Origin: DATLLJ01 sp965229885
GTDB taxonomy: Bacteria > Acidobacteriota > Vicinamibacteria > Vicinamibacterales > CAVVIG01
DNA length: 64,000 bases
Assembly (NCBI GenBank): GCA_965229885.1
Contig: CBDDJX010000003.1
Coordinates: 1,426,001 to 1,490,000, forward strand
Direction of reading: 5' to 3'
Part shown: positions 42,036-54,342 of the stretch, piece by piece
Layout of the letters: the number at the start of each line of letters is the position of its first letter
How positions within the stretch are numbered: the stretch's first letter is position 1
The notes under the pieces: model-generated
Seen by the model: only the letters and a program-made list of their open reading frames with translations
The model's database searches: none
What the model was told of the DNA's origin: nothing
Translations under genes and position numbers: made by a program

Positions 42036-43733
42036 CTACCTGCCGAGAATGGTGATATTCGAGGTCGTCGTCGACGTCTGCTGGAGCCGCTCCAGCTCCA
42101 CCACCGAACGCCGGTAGGCCAGAATCGCCGACAGTTCGTTGTTCTGTGCGGTTGCGAGATCGCGCTGCGACTGCACCACGAAATAGTTGGTCGACATGCC
42201 GACTTCGAACTTGCTCTGTTCGGCTTCGTACTGCTTCTGCGCGAACTCCCGGGCCGCCTGGGCGGCCTGCACCCGCTCGATGTTGTTCTGCACCTGCGTC
42301 GCGGCGTTGGTGACGTCGCTGGCGATCTGCAGCTCGATCTGTTTGAGCTGCGCTTCTACCTGGTTCGACTGCAGGCGGGCGCGAGCCAGCGAGGCCTCCT
42401 GCGCACTCGTGCCAAGCGGGTAGCTCACGTTGACGCCCAATACCCATGTCGGATAGTCGCCATGAAGCAACGTGCTTAACGCATCGCTGTAACCGCCGGG
42501 AATCACACCGGTGACCATGCGGCTGACGCCGTTTCCGCTCGAGATGAACTGGGTGCCGCCCTGACCGACGAGGGTATACCGGGCGGTAAAGTCCACCTGC
42601 GGCAACGTCTGGTTGGTCATGTACTTCAAGGTGACGTTGTTGACTTCGAGATTCTTCCGCACCTGCGAGAGGTCGGTGCGCACGTCGAGCGCCCGCTTGA
42701 CGGCTGCCGTCACATCGACGGTCACCGGCTCGAACCCCGGCCGATCCAGAGGATCGATCGTCGCGTTCCAGTTGGGGTCCTCGGTGCCGTTGACGATCAG
42801 CCGCTTGAGGCTTAACTCGTTCGTCCGGCGAGTGCCCTCCGCAATGGCGAGGTTCTGCCGCTGGGTGGCCGCCTGCGATTGCGCCTGGATGATGTCGATC
42901 GGGGCCATGGTCCCGATTTCGACCCGCGTCCGGTTGTCGTTGACGAGCTGCTCGGCGAGCGCGACCGACCGGCGGGCGACTTCGACCGACTGCACCGCAA
43001 ACACGTAATCCCAGTAGGCGTTCCTGACGTTCGACAGCGTGTTGATGATCGTCGCCTGCAGCTGGATTTCCGAAATGTCCTGGTTCAGCTTCGTCACGGC
43101 GAGCTGCTGCCTGGTGTTGTCGATTTTGAAGTTCCGGAGCAGCGGCTGTACGTAAAGTGCCGACCAGGTATTGCTGAAGTTCGGATTGAACAGCGCCGTG
43201 GTGCTGTTGGTCGTCCCGCGGTTGTTATTGACGGTCGCCGTGAGCGTGCCGCCGCCCCGCGACAGGCTCTGCGAGAGGCCGCCGTTGAAAGTGGTCGTGT
43301 CCCGAAGCACGCCGGCGCCGACGGAGCCTCCCGAGGTCGTCTGCGTGGACGGGTTCGTCTGCGACTGGCGTGAAATCGTGGACGTCAGCGTCGGCTTGTA
43401 CACCGCGTTCAGGCTCGCGAGCGAGAAGTCGAAGGTCTGCGGGTTGAGGCGCTGCACGGAGATGTCGAGGTTGCGATCGAGCGCGAGCTTGATCGCGTCG
43501 TCGAGCGTCAGCCGCGCGATCGGGCGGTCGTTCTGGCCGGCCACGGTCTCCGCGGAGGGTGGTGCCGTCGCGGTGGTGGGGTCCACCCCTGCGCGGAGTG
43601 CCGCTTCGCGAATCAAGTCCGCGACGCGTTGATCGGTGATCCGGGTCTGTGCCGCAGCATTCGAGGCCGTGGCCAGCGCACATACCACGCAGGCCACCAG
43701 CCACGCCAATCCGTTCGTCCCGTTGGGTTTCAT
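42036..43733 (-). CDS. tolC: TolC-family outer-membrane efflux protein
   Basis: 565 residues with a signal peptide of 28 (ATASNAAAQ). It has the two OEP repeats: LTLDDAIKLALDRNLDISVQ begins the first, and VDVTAAVKRALDVRTDLSQV the second. Long amphipathic helices (LEVNNVTLKYMTNQTLPQVD; QIASDVTNAATQVQNNIERV) fit the periplasmic tunnel. A Ser/Thr/Gly-rich stretch at about 130-190 is an expansion relative to E. coli TolC. It is the second gene of the operon, 31 bases after the Spy-like gene. Confidence 0.92.
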   Translation of the reverse strand: MKPNGTNGLAWLVACVVCALATASNAAAQTRITDQRVADLIREAALRAGVDPTTATAPPSAETVAGQNDRPIARLTLDDAIKLALDRNLDISVQRLNPQTFDFSLASLNAVYKPTLTSTISRQSQTNPSTQTTSGGSVGAGVLRDTTTFNGGLSQSLSRGGGTLTATVNNNRGTTNSTTALFNPNFSNTWSALYVQPLLRNFKIDNTRQQLAVTKLNQDISEIQLQATIINTLSNVRNAYWDYVFAVQSVEVARRSVALAEQLVNDNRTRVEIGTMAPIDIIQAQSQAATQRQNLAIAEGTRRTNELSLKRLIVNGTEDPNWNATIDPLDRPGFEPVTVDVTAAVKRALDVRTDLSQVRKNLEVNNVTLKYMTNQTLPQVDFTARYTLVGQGGTQFISSGNGVSRMVTGVIPGGYSDALSTLLHGDYPTWVLGVNVSYPLGTSAQEASLARARLQSNQVEAQLKQIELQIASDVTNAATQVQNNIERVQAAQAAREFAQKQYEAEQSKFEVGMSTNYFVVQSQRDLATAQNNELSAILAYRRSVVELERLQQTSTTTSNITILGR

Positions 43734-43764
43734 CTCTCAGGTCCTCAGCGAAAAGTGGAATCGG

Positions 43765-44247
43765 CTAAGCGGGATGCTTGGGCGAGCCCCCGGGAGAGCT
43801 TGTCCCCGTTGGGCGACAGCCCGCCTCGTTGTCACGCCGCTCCTGCCGCTCTTTCATCCAGCGATCGCGGAGCGCGCCGAGTTTGAGGCGCTGCTCAGGC
43901 TTGAGCACCTGACGCATGTGCAGGAGCATGAGCGTGCGTGTCTTGTTCAAGGTCGAGCGCGCGGCCTCGACGCGATCGACCTGCTGCGTGACCTCGGCTT
44001 CGGTCGCGATCGCCTCGATGAGATGCGACAACTTTGCTTCGAGACGATCCAGCTCGTCCTTCTGCGTCCGAAGTTGCGCGATGCCTTCCTGGAAAATGCC
44101 GCCGATCTTTGTCGACTGCTCGGTCGAGAGCGCGAGCGTCGGCTCCATTTTCCACCAGTACCGCTGAACCGGCTGGGCGGCGGCCGCGGTCGAACACGAC
44201 AGCGCGAACACGACGGCCAGCACGCGGCGGCGCAGAGAGGGAATCAT
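43765..44247 (-). CDS. Spy/CpxP-like periplasmic protein
   Basis: 160 residues from ATG 44247, with GAGGT seven bases upstream. Residues 1-25 are a signal peptide. The mature protein is all-helical: STEQSTKIGGIFQEGIAQLR, then ELDRLEAKLSHLIEAIATEA, and TRTLMLLHMRQVLKPEQRLK, which contains the LTxxQ-like LKPEQR element of heavy-metal-resistance/Spy proteins. Such proteins sense or chaperone misfolded envelope proteins or bind metals. As first gene of the efflux operon it may link pump expression to envelope stress; that is inferred. Confidence 0.75.
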   Translation of the reverse strand: MIPSLRRRVLAVVFALSCSTAAAAQPVQRYWWKMEPTLALSTEQSTKIGGIFQEGIAQLRTQKDELDRLEAKLSHLIEAIATEAEVTQQVDRVEAARSTLNKTRTLMLLHMRQVLKPEQRLKLGALRDRWMKERQERRDNEAGCRPTGTSSPGGSPKHPA

Positions 44248-44388
44248 TCGGTTACCTCGAGGGAAAATCAACGCTTCATGAGAGGAATACGATGGCAGGC
44301 TCGGATGTGTTTCCTGACCCCGGCGTCTTCTCCGAATTGTCACAGTCGTGCCGCTTCAATGGCTAACGTCTTGAATACTAATGGGTTA

Positions 44389-45573
44389 TCAGAGGCTGCC
44401 GCCGGTAAACTGAGCCAGTTTCAGCACCACGTCCCCCACGAGATTGTCGGGGGTGGACGCTCCCGATGTCAGACCAATCGAGATCGGCCCGCCGGATGGC
44501 AACCACGCCGAAGCCGTCACTTCTGTTCTTGTTCCTACGGGCAGATGGCGGATCTCGTCAGGCGACACGAGGCATTCGGGGTCGGCGACGTGAAACGTGG
44601 GCCGCGAGGCGGCGCAGATGCGCGCCAGGTTGCACGTGTTGCTGCTGTTGTACCCCCCGATGACGATCGTCATATCGACGGGAATGTCGCGAAGCAGCGC
44701 GACCACCGCATCCTGGCGATCCTGGGTTGCGCTGCAGATGGTGTCGAATGCCTGAAAATGCTGGATGAAGTCGACTTCTCCGTACCGGTCGGCCATCGCC
44801 GCCTTGAGCATCTTCTCGATCTCGAGCGACTCCGACATCAGCATCGTGGTCTGATTCGCGAGACCCACACGCTGGAGATCGCGCTCCGGATCGAAATCGG
44901 CTGATACCGCGTTGCGGAAGCGGGCGAGTACAGCGCCCGCGTCTCCGCCGTCTCGAATGTAGTCGCTGACCACCTTCGCCTCGGCGTCGTTGAACAACAC
45001 GAGAAAGTGCCCGCCGTGCTCGACCGCCTGGGACGCGGTGGCCTGCGTTTCCTCGTGCCACACTTTGCCGTGGATGACGGAGGTGTAGCCGCCTTCGGCG
45101 TACCGGCGGACGTTCTTCCACACGTTCAGCACCGACCCGCAGGTCGTGTCGATCAGCGTGCATCCGCGCCGCTCGAGCTGCTGCAGCATCGACACCGTGA
45201 CGCCGAACGCCGGCAGGATGACGACATCGCCGGACGCGAGCCGCTCAATGCCGCCGGGTGCGTCGCTGAGAAAGCGAACGTCCATGGCGCGCAGCCGGTC
45301 GTTCACCTGAGGGTTATGAATGATCTCGCCGGTCAGGTAGACGGACCGGTCAGGAAACCGCCGGCGTGCCTGGTAGGCGTAATCCACTGCGCGATCGACG
45401 CCGTAGCAGAACCCGAACTCTCGAGCGAGATGTAGCGTCAGACGCCCCGCGCGGTAGGTGAAGCCGTCGGCCTTGATCTGTTCGACGAGGCCGCTGTGAT
45501 AGCTTTCGGCCAGCAGGCCGGCGACCTCGTGTTTGAGGTCGAGGCCTTTGCGGAAGATCAGTGAAGGAGACAA
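44389..45573 (-). CDS. ispH: 4-hydroxy-3-methylbut-2-enyl diphosphate reductase
   Basis: 394 residues from TTG 45573, the only usual start between the anti-sigma stop and the conserved RKGLDLKHEVAG region. The three cluster cysteines occur in EFGFCYGVDRAVD, DTTCGSVLNVWK and SSNTCNLARIC, with HEETQATAS and HNPQVNDRL as further IspH hallmarks. The length of about 400 is that of the long, plant/cyanobacterial-type IspH rather than the 310-residue E. coli form. It makes IPP and DMAPP in the MEP pathway using an iron-sulfur cluster. It is the last gene of the ECF sigma operon. Confidence 0.92.
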   Translation of the reverse strand: MSPSLIFRKGLDLKHEVAGLLAESYHSGLVEQIKADGFTYRAGRLTLHLAREFGFCYGVDRAVDYAYQARRRFPDRSVYLTGEIIHNPQVNDRLRAMDVRFLSDAPGGIERLASGDVVILPAFGVTVSMLQQLERRGCTLIDTTCGSVLNVWKNVRRYAEGGYTSVIHGKVWHEETQATASQAVEHGGHFLVLFNDAEAKVVSDYIRDGGDAGAVLARFRNAVSADFDPERDLQRVGLANQTTMLMSESLEIEKMLKAAMADRYGEVDFIQHFQAFDTICSATQDRQDAVVALLRDIPVDMTIVIGGYNSSNTCNLARICAASRPTFHVADPECLVSPDEIRHLPVGTRTEVTASAWLPSGGPISIGLTSGASTPDNLVGDVVLKLAQFTGGSL

Positions 45574-45574
45574 G

Positions 45575-46231
45575 TTATCGCAGCTGGACGCGAACGTCGA
45601 GAACGTCGCGCACGTGAGGCGTGAGCTCGTCGAGCGCGACGAGCTCACGGGTATACGGCCGTTCCAATGCGAGCTCGAGCTCCGAGAGAAACGGCTCGTT
45701 GCCGTCACTGACCGGCGCGGACACGAAAGCGGGAGCCTCCGCCGGAACGGGCGCGCCGGGGGAGGCGGCGGGCGCGGCGATGTTCCTGCCCGCCACGACC
45801 TGCCGCCCGCCCGCAGGCGGCGCCTGCGAATAATAGACGCCACCCACGCCAAGGCCGATGAACAGGCCGGCGGCAGCGGCCACGCTGATCCAGCGGCGCG
45901 ACACGCGCGAGCTTGCGCTCGGCGCCGGCTGGCCAGGCGGATGGCCGGGGAAACTGATCACGCGGGCGTGATGGCCCAGGTGCTTGACGCGGCGGGCAAT
46001 GTGCTGCTGCTGCGCGCGCTGCCGCTCCGCAGGAAAGATCTCGGCGAGCTCGGAGTCGGCCTCTGCGCGCAGCCCAGCCATGAAGCGCCGGAGGCCGCCG
46101 TAGCGGGCGCGGCACTCGGCGCAATCGGTCAGGTGTTCAGCCGCCGGCGGTTCGAGCGGCTCGCCGCCCTGTTCGGCGAGATAGCACTCGAACAGATCGT
46201 CTTCCCGGAGGTGATGCGCGCGAAAGATCAC
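45575..46231 (-). CDS. Putative anti-sigma factor, zinc-finger type, single TM
   Basis: 218 residues from GTG 46231, overlapping the sigma stop (GTGA). The N-terminal AAEHLTDCAECRARYGGLRR gives the HxxxCxxC anti-sigma zinc site. A single TM (WISVAAAAGLFIGLGVGGVY, about 115-135) precedes an Ala/Pro-rich periplasmic linker and a short C-terminal domain. The arrangement and coupling to an ECF sigma gene make it the cognate anti-sigma factor, which would hold the sigma at the membrane until an envelope signal. The ispH start lies one base after its stop. Confidence 0.88.
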   Translation of the reverse strand: MIFRAHHLREDDLFECYLAEQGGEPLEPPAAEHLTDCAECRARYGGLRRFMAGLRAEADSELAEIFPAERQRAQQQHIARRVKHLGHHARVISFPGHPPGQPAPSASSRVSRRWISVAAAAGLFIGLGVGGVYYSQAPPAGGRQVVAGRNIAAPAASPGAPVPAEAPAFVSAPVSDGNEPFLSELELALERPYTRELVALDELTPHVRDVLDVRVQLR

Positions 46232-46923
46232 GGGCGACCTCCCAGTAGGCGGCGCAGCTTACGCGCGGCGCGAAACAAGTGGACGCGCACGGTCGATTCC
46301 TTGAGGCCCATCATCGCGCCGACTTCTCGCGGCGTGTGGTCGCCGTAGTGCGACAGCACGAAAATCGACCGCTGCCGGCCGTCGAGCCGGTCGACCGCCG
46401 CCGCCAGGCGCGCACGCCGCTCGCGAGCGAGCAGCCGCGCTTCCGGATCGAGGGCGGCGGTGCCGCCGAAGGCCGGCCGTGCCTCTTCGGCAAGGCGCGC
46501 CACGTCAGTCGACACGAACCAGCGGGCCAGGCGCGACCTCGCTTTCCGTCGATCGAGGCACCCATTGACGAGAATTCGGGTGAGCCACACTTCGAAGGGC
46601 CACGCCTCGCGATACGATTCGATGTGGCCGAACGCCTTGATAAAGGCATCCTGCACCGCCTCGTCGGCTTCGGCCGTATCGCGCAGGTACTGGTGCGCAA
46701 TTCGCATGGCCCGGCGCTGATGAATGGCCACGAGTGCTGCGAAGCGCTCGCGCGCCGGGTCGAGCGTGCCGTGGACGACGAGGTCGCGAATCTCGACCGC
46801 AATCCGTGTGTCGTCCGACAACGGCGGCGCAACCGGCCGGTGATCCCTTGGCGGGAGGCCGACGCCTGCCATCTTCGCGGAAGCGCTGTCGACGCCGGAA
46901 GCGGTTCGATGCTCACCACTCAT
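46228..46923 (-). CDS. ECF-type RNA polymerase sigma factor
   Basis: 231 residues from ATG 46923. Region 2 is RRAMRIAHQYLRDTAEADEA followed by VQDAFIKAFGHIESYR and WLTRILVNGCLDRRK; region 4 is LDGRQRSIFVLSHYGDHTPR then KESTVRVHLFRAARKLRRLL. No sigma region 3 or 1.1 is present. The first 35 residues are extra and weakly conserved. It starts the operon with the anti-sigma factor and ispH and diverges from pckA. The 137-base divergent gap shows no certain ECF-type promoter. Confidence 0.92.
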   Translation of the reverse strand: MSGEHRTASGVDSASAKMAGVGLPPRDHRPVAPPLSDDTRIAVEIRDLVVHGTLDPARERFAALVAIHQRRAMRIAHQYLRDTAEADEAVQDAFIKAFGHIESYREAWPFEVWLTRILVNGCLDRRKARSRLARWFVSTDVARLAEEARPAFGGTAALDPEARLLARERRARLAAAVDRLDGRQRSIFVLSHYGDHTPREVGAMMGLKESTVRVHLFRAARKLRRLLGGRP

Positions 46924-47060
46924 AGATTCATTACGTTAACGAGCACGTAAGTGTTTACAGTGTACCCGAAGGACTCGGCTGGCTTGACTGATGCCGGATG
47001 CCCGAGTAGGATTCTAGAATCGGCTATGTTACTGACCCACCACACGTTAAAGGATTCCAA

Positions 47061-50105
<3,045 letters not shown>

Positions 50106-50126
50106 ACTGATGTTCCTCATCAGATA

Positions 50127-50786
50127 TTGATCGAGACCAATCACCTGTCGAAGTTGTACGGCCGGGGCGTTTACGCCCTGCGCGACCTCACGATGTCAAT
50201 CGACAAGGGCGAGTTTCTCTTTCTCACCGGGCCGAGCGGCGCCGGGAAGTCGACGTTCCTCCGGCTGCTGCTTCGCGAGGAACTGCCGAGCGAGGGCGAA
50301 CTGCAAGTCGAGGGCCGCGATCTCGCGACGTTGCGTCCGTCGCAGATCCAGAGCTATCGCCGCACCGTCGGATTTGTCTTTCAGGACTTCCGGCTGATTC
50401 CCCGCCTGAACGTGTTCCAGAATGTGTCGTTCGTCATGCGGGTGCTCGGCGTCGTCGAAGCCGTGCAGCAGCGGAAAACCTTTCAGGTGCTCAAGTGGGT
50501 CGGGCTCCAGCACCGGATGAACGCCTACCCCGAAGAATTATCGGGCGGCGAGCAGCAGCGCATCGCCATCGCGCGTGCCCTTGTCAACGACCCGCAGCTC
50601 GTGCTGGCCGACGAGCCGACCGGCAACCTCGATCCGGATCTGTCGTTCGAAATCATGAACCTGTTCCGCGAGATTAACGCCCGCGGCACGACCGTTGTCA
50701 TCGCCACGCACGACCGCGAGCTGATTCGCCGAGCGGGACGCCGCGCGGTCACGCTCGACCATGGGCGCGTCGTGGAGGTGGCTTGA
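50127..50786 (+). CDS. ftsE: Cell-division ABC ATPase FtsE
   Basis: 219 residues from TTG 50127, 21 bases after gatB. Walker A FLTGPSGAGKSTFLRLL (about 33-49), Q-loop GFVFQDFRLIPRLNVFQN, signature ELSGGEQQRIAIARALVN, Walker B LVLADEPTGNLDPD and switch VIATHDRELI are intact. The residues after the Q-loop, PRLNVFQNV, are typical of FtsE. With FtsX it controls peptidoglycan hydrolases at the septum. No alternative ATG in frame exists near the start. Its TGA overlaps the ftsX ATG by one base. Confidence 0.94.
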   Translation: MIETNHLSKLYGRGVYALRDLTMSIDKGEFLFLTGPSGAGKSTFLRLLLREELPSEGELQVEGRDLATLRPSQIQSYRRTVGFVFQDFRLIPRLNVFQNVSFVMRVLGVVEAVQQRKTFQVLKWVGLQHRMNAYPEELSGGEQQRIAIARALVNDPQLVLADEPTGNLDPDLSFEIMNLFREINARGTTVVIATHDRELIRRAGRRAVTLDHGRVVEVA

Positions 50787-51670
50787 TGCGGGCGCTGCGA
50801 TACGCGTTCGATGAAGCGGTGGCCAGCTTGTGGCGCGGCCGCCAGGCAGGTCTGCTGTCGACCGGTACGATCGCGCTCGCGCTGTTCGTGCTCGGCTGGT
50901 TCCTCATCGTGACGGCAAATCTCGAGCGCCTGGGCGTCGAGTGGAGCAGCGCGGCGGAAATGTCCGTTTACCTCGACGACCAGATTACGGCCGAAGAGCG
51001 AAGCGCGATCGAACGCGCGCTCGAGCCGAGTGAGATCGTGGCCTCGCGCGAGTACGTCTCCAAGGAAACCGCGCTGTTGCGCTTCAGAGAGACGTTCAGC
51101 GATCTGGCGGGGTCGGTCGAGACGCTCGGCGAGAATCCGCTGCCGGCTTCCTACGAGGTGCGGCTGAAGGCCGGTCCCGCGTCGGAGGCCGGCGTTGAAG
51201 CCCTCGGCGCGAGGCTGCGGGAAACCGCGGCGGTTGCCGACGTGCGCTACGATCGGCAGTGGCTGAGCCGGCTCATGTCCGCCATCGCCGTCATTCGCGG
51301 CGTCGGTCTGGTGCTCGGCGGGGTGATGGCGGTTGCCGCCGCGCTGACGGTGGGCTCGGTGGTGCGCCTGGCGCTCCATGCGCGGCGCGAGGAGATCGAG
51401 ATCATGCAGCTCGTCGGCGCTCCGTCGGCCTACATCCGCGGTCCGTTCATCATGGAGGGGGTTATTCAGGGCGGCGTCGGCGCGCTGGCCGCGCTGACCG
51501 CGCTGGCCGTCGCGTTCTTCGCACTGCGCGGCCACTACCTCGTCCCTTTAGCGACGGCGGTGAACATCTCATCGATCCGCTTCCTGCCGGCTGAGTTCGC
51601 GTTCGTGCTGGTCGTCGGGGGGATGGCGGTTGGCTGCATTGGCGGCCTGGTCGCCGCCTGGGGCCGCTAA
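50786..51670 (+). CDS. ftsX: Cell-division permease FtsX
   Basis: 294 residues from ATG 50786. TM1 (LLSTGTIALALFVLGWFLIV) is followed by the extracellular domain with EMSVYLDDQITAEERSAIER and FVSKETAL-like residues (here REYVSKETALLRFRETF), which normally docks a hydrolase activator. TM2-4 lie in the C-terminal third (IRGVGLVLGGVMAVAAALTV; EIEIMQLVGAPSAYIRGPFI). The adjacent gene order gatB-ftsE-ftsX looks like one operon. No hydrolase or EnvC-type partner is adjacent. Confidence 0.93.
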   Translation: MRALRYAFDEAVASLWRGRQAGLLSTGTIALALFVLGWFLIVTANLERLGVEWSSAAEMSVYLDDQITAEERSAIERALEPSEIVASREYVSKETALLRFRETFSDLAGSVETLGENPLPASYEVRLKAGPASEAGVEALGARLRETAAVADVRYDRQWLSRLMSAIAVIRGVGLVLGGVMAVAAALTVGSVVRLALHARREEIEIMQLVGAPSAYIRGPFIMEGVIQGGVGALAALTALAVAFFALRGHYLVPLATAVNISSIRFLPAEFAFVLVVGGMAVGCIGGLVAAWGR

Positions 51671-51706
51671 ATGCTAGGTTTAGGTTAAGGTGGTGGGTAT
51701 CACGCC

Positions 51707-51736
51707 TTGACACCTGTTTTCACGTGGCACTACACT
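51707..51736 (+). promoter_or_regulatory. Sigma70-type promoter
   Basis: TTGACA at 51707-51712 and TACACT at 51731-51736 are separated by 18 bases, in the gap between ftsX and the small gene at 51774. The start codon lies 38 bases after the -10 element, with GAGGGA as SD. It would drive the small gene and probably the RNase R gene. Confidence 0.6.
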
Positions 51737-51773
51737 GGGGAAGATCAGACGACCAACGAGCCGAGGGACCTGC

Positions 51774-52055
51774 ATGCCACGCTTCGCGACCGATTCGGAG
51801 CCGATCAGCTCGCATCACATTATCGAGTTCTACCGCGAAGAGTTCGTCAAGCACCACCGATGCCTGCAGGAGCAGCGGCCCTACTATTCGGAAGGCGCCA
51901 TCACGGACGTTGAAGCGGCGCTGGCCAGGATCATCAAGACGCTCGAGCAGCTTTCCTCGCAAGACGACGCCCCCCAATTGGTGAGCTCACTTCTTAGACA
52001 GTTCGACGTCGTCACCAGGCTTTCAGTCTGGTCGGATCCGAAACAAACGCACTGA
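51774..52055 (+). CDS. Hypothetical protein upstream of RNase R
   Basis: 93 residues from ATG 51774, SD GAGGGA. The sequence HHIIEFYREEFVKHHRCLQE, then EGAITDVEAALARIIKTLEQ, predicts helices; no signal or TM is seen. There is no recognisable family. The stop at 52055 lies about where the RNase R coding similarity begins, so the two genes are probably co-transcribed. Confidence 0.55.
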   Translation: MPRFATDSEPISSHHIIEFYREEFVKHHRCLQEQRPYYSEGAITDVEAALARIIKTLEQLSSQDDAPQLVSSLLRQFDVVTRLSVWSDPKQTH

Positions 52056-52093
52056 CCCCGACCACACTTTCGCGCGATCAGGTTCTCGCCCTC

Positions 52094-54322
52094 ATGCGGG
52101 AGCGGGTGCATCACCCGGCCGCCATGCGCGAGCTCCTTCACGTTCTTAAGGTTCCGCGCGACGAACACACGTCGTTCAAGCGCCACGTCAAGTCGCTCGT
52201 GGCGTCGGGCGATCTGATCAGTATTCGGGGGCACCGTTTCGGCCTGCCCGAGAAAATGGATCTCTACGTCGGCCGGCTGCAGACGCACCCGGCCGGGTAC
52301 GGGTTCGTCACGCCCGAGCGTCCGCTCGACGCGGGCGGGGATATTTACGTCTCGCCAACACACCTCAACGACGCGATGCACGGCGACCGCGTTGTCGTCC
52401 GCATCGAACGGATCAAGGATGACGGACGTTCCGAAGGGCGCGTGATCCGCATTCTCGGGCGCGGTCATGAATCACTGGTCGGCCGTTACGATCGCGACGA
52501 GAACGGCATCGGATACGCCGTGCCGTTCGATCGCCGCGTCCTGATGGACATCGTCATCCCGCCGGGGCAGGAGGGCAGCGCGTCACCGGGCGAGATGGTG
52601 ACCGCTGAACTGACGCGCTGGCCGACGGCCACGCGCGGGGCGATTGGCCGCGTCGCTGAGGTGCTCGGCGACATCGATGCGCCGGGCGTCGATACCGAAA
52701 TCATCATCCACAAGCACGAGATTCCCGATGCGCACGGGGCCGACGCCGTGGCGGAGGCCGTGCGGTTCGGCGGTGCCGTTGCGGAGCGGGATATCCGCGG
52801 GCGGACCGATTTCCGCGCGGTCCAGACCGTGACGATCGACGACGAGCACGCCCGCGACTTCGACGATGCGATCACGATTGAGAAGTTGCCGAACGGCCAC
52901 TTCTGGCTGGGCGTGCACATTGCGGACGTCTCGCATTACGTCCAGGAGGGCAGCGCGCTCGATCGCGAGGCGTACGACCGCGGGACCTCGGTGTATTTTC
53001 CAGAGCGCGCGGTCCACATGTTCCCGTCGGAACTCGCCACCGGCCTGTGCAGCCTCAACCCCCACGTCGATCGGCTCGTGCAGTCGTGTCTGATGGAGAT
53101 CGATCGCCGCGGGCACGTGGTGCGGTCAGAATTTCACGATAGCGTCATCAACAGTACCGAGCGGATGACCTATTCGGCAGTCAACCTCATCCTGACCGAT
53201 GAGGACCCGAGCGTGATCGAGCAGTATGGCGCGCTCGTGCCGATGTTCGCGCTGATGCGGGAGTTGTTTCAGATCTTGAACGACGCGCGCCGCCGCCGCG
53301 GATCGATTGACTTCGACCTTAACGAAGCGGAAGTCATCCTCGATGAGGGCGGGGTCGTCGCGGCCATCATCGCGCTCCAGCGGAACGTCGCCCACCGGTT
53401 GATCGAGGAATTCATGCTGCTCGCGAACGAAACCGTGGCGTCGTACCTCGAGGCGCAGGCCGCGCCTGCGCTCTACCGGATCCACGAAGAGCCGGACATC
53501 CTCAAGGTCGCCAAGTTCGAAGAATTCGTGTCGGGATTCGGGTACAGCCTCGCGGCACCGCCGTCAGCGCTCAGGCCCCGGCACTTCCAGAAGCTGCTCG
53601 AGCGGATCCACGGAAAGCCGGAAGAGAAGCCGATCGCGTTTCTCATGCTGCGCACGATGCAGAAAGCGCGGTACGCGCCGGAGAATCTGGGCCACTTTGG
53701 ACTCGCCGCGTCGAGCTACACGCATTTCACGTCGCCGATCCGCCGGTATCCGGACCTCGTCGTGCACCGCGCGCTCCGCGCGGCGCGGCACCGTCTGCTG
53801 ACCGATGAATCGCGCGAGGAGTGGACGGACGAACTTCCGGAAGTCGCGCGGCACACATCCGAGATGGAACGGCGCGCCGATGATGCCGAGCGCGAGCTGC
53901 TGCAGTGGAAGAAAGTGAAGTTCATGGCCGACAAAGTCGGCGATGAGTTCGAAGGGTACGTCACGGGTGTCGCAGCGTTCGGCTTGTTCATCGAGTTGGT
54001 CGAGCACTTCGTCGAAGGCATGGTGCACGTTTCGACGATGGCCGACGATTACTATCGCTTCGTCGACGGCGCACACCTGCTCCGCGGCGAGAACACCCAG
54101 AAGGTGTACCGACTGGGGGACAAAGTGAAGGTGCAGGTCATCCGCGTGAACATGGACGTCCGGCAGATCGATCTCGGGCTCGTGGAGATCCTCGAACGGG
54201 TGCGGGAAGGAGAGCGGGGACCGCGGCGAAGCCGGGCGACGCCGAAAGGGGAGCAAAGGCGGGGCGGACAGCGTCCCGGGCGTCGCGAGCGACAGAAGTC
54301 AACAGGCAGGAGGCGGAAATAA
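52094..54322 (+). CDS. rnr: Ribonuclease R
   Basis: 742 residues from ATG 52094. Coding similarity continues upstream in frame (TLSRDQVLAL) to a CTG at 52052, with no ATG, GTG or TTG, so the real start may be that CTG or the ATG. A winged-helix N-terminus and cold-shock domains (GRLQTHPAGYGFVTPERPLD) precede the RNB core, where DDEHARDFDDAI (about residue 249) holds the catalytic Asp residues. HFTSPIRRYPDLVVHRAL is the RNase II family signature. An S1 domain (about 615-690) and a basic tail end the protein. It degrades structured RNA 3' to 5'. Confidence 0.93.
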   Translation: MRERVHHPAAMRELLHVLKVPRDEHTSFKRHVKSLVASGDLISIRGHRFGLPEKMDLYVGRLQTHPAGYGFVTPERPLDAGGDIYVSPTHLNDAMHGDRVVVRIERIKDDGRSEGRVIRILGRGHESLVGRYDRDENGIGYAVPFDRRVLMDIVIPPGQEGSASPGEMVTAELTRWPTATRGAIGRVAEVLGDIDAPGVDTEIIIHKHEIPDAHGADAVAEAVRFGGAVAERDIRGRTDFRAVQTVTIDDEHARDFDDAITIEKLPNGHFWLGVHIADVSHYVQEGSALDREAYDRGTSVYFPERAVHMFPSELATGLCSLNPHVDRLVQSCLMEIDRRGHVVRSEFHDSVINSTERMTYSAVNLILTDEDPSVIEQYGALVPMFALMRELFQILNDARRRRGSIDFDLNEAEVILDEGGVVAAIIALQRNVAHRLIEEFMLLANETVASYLEAQAAPALYRIHEEPDILKVAKFEEFVSGFGYSLAAPPSALRPRHFQKLLERIHGKPEEKPIAFLMLRTMQKARYAPENLGHFGLAASSYTHFTSPIRRYPDLVVHRALRAARHRLLTDESREEWTDELPEVARHTSEMERRADDAERELLQWKKVKFMADKVGDEFEGYVTGVAAFGLFIELVEHFVEGMVHVSTMADDYYRFVDGAHLLRGENTQKVYRLGDKVKVQVIRVNMDVRQIDLGLVEILERVREGERGPRRSRATPKGEQRRGGQRPGRRERQKSTGRRRK

Positions 54323-54342
54323 CGTCGTTGCGAAGGACGATG

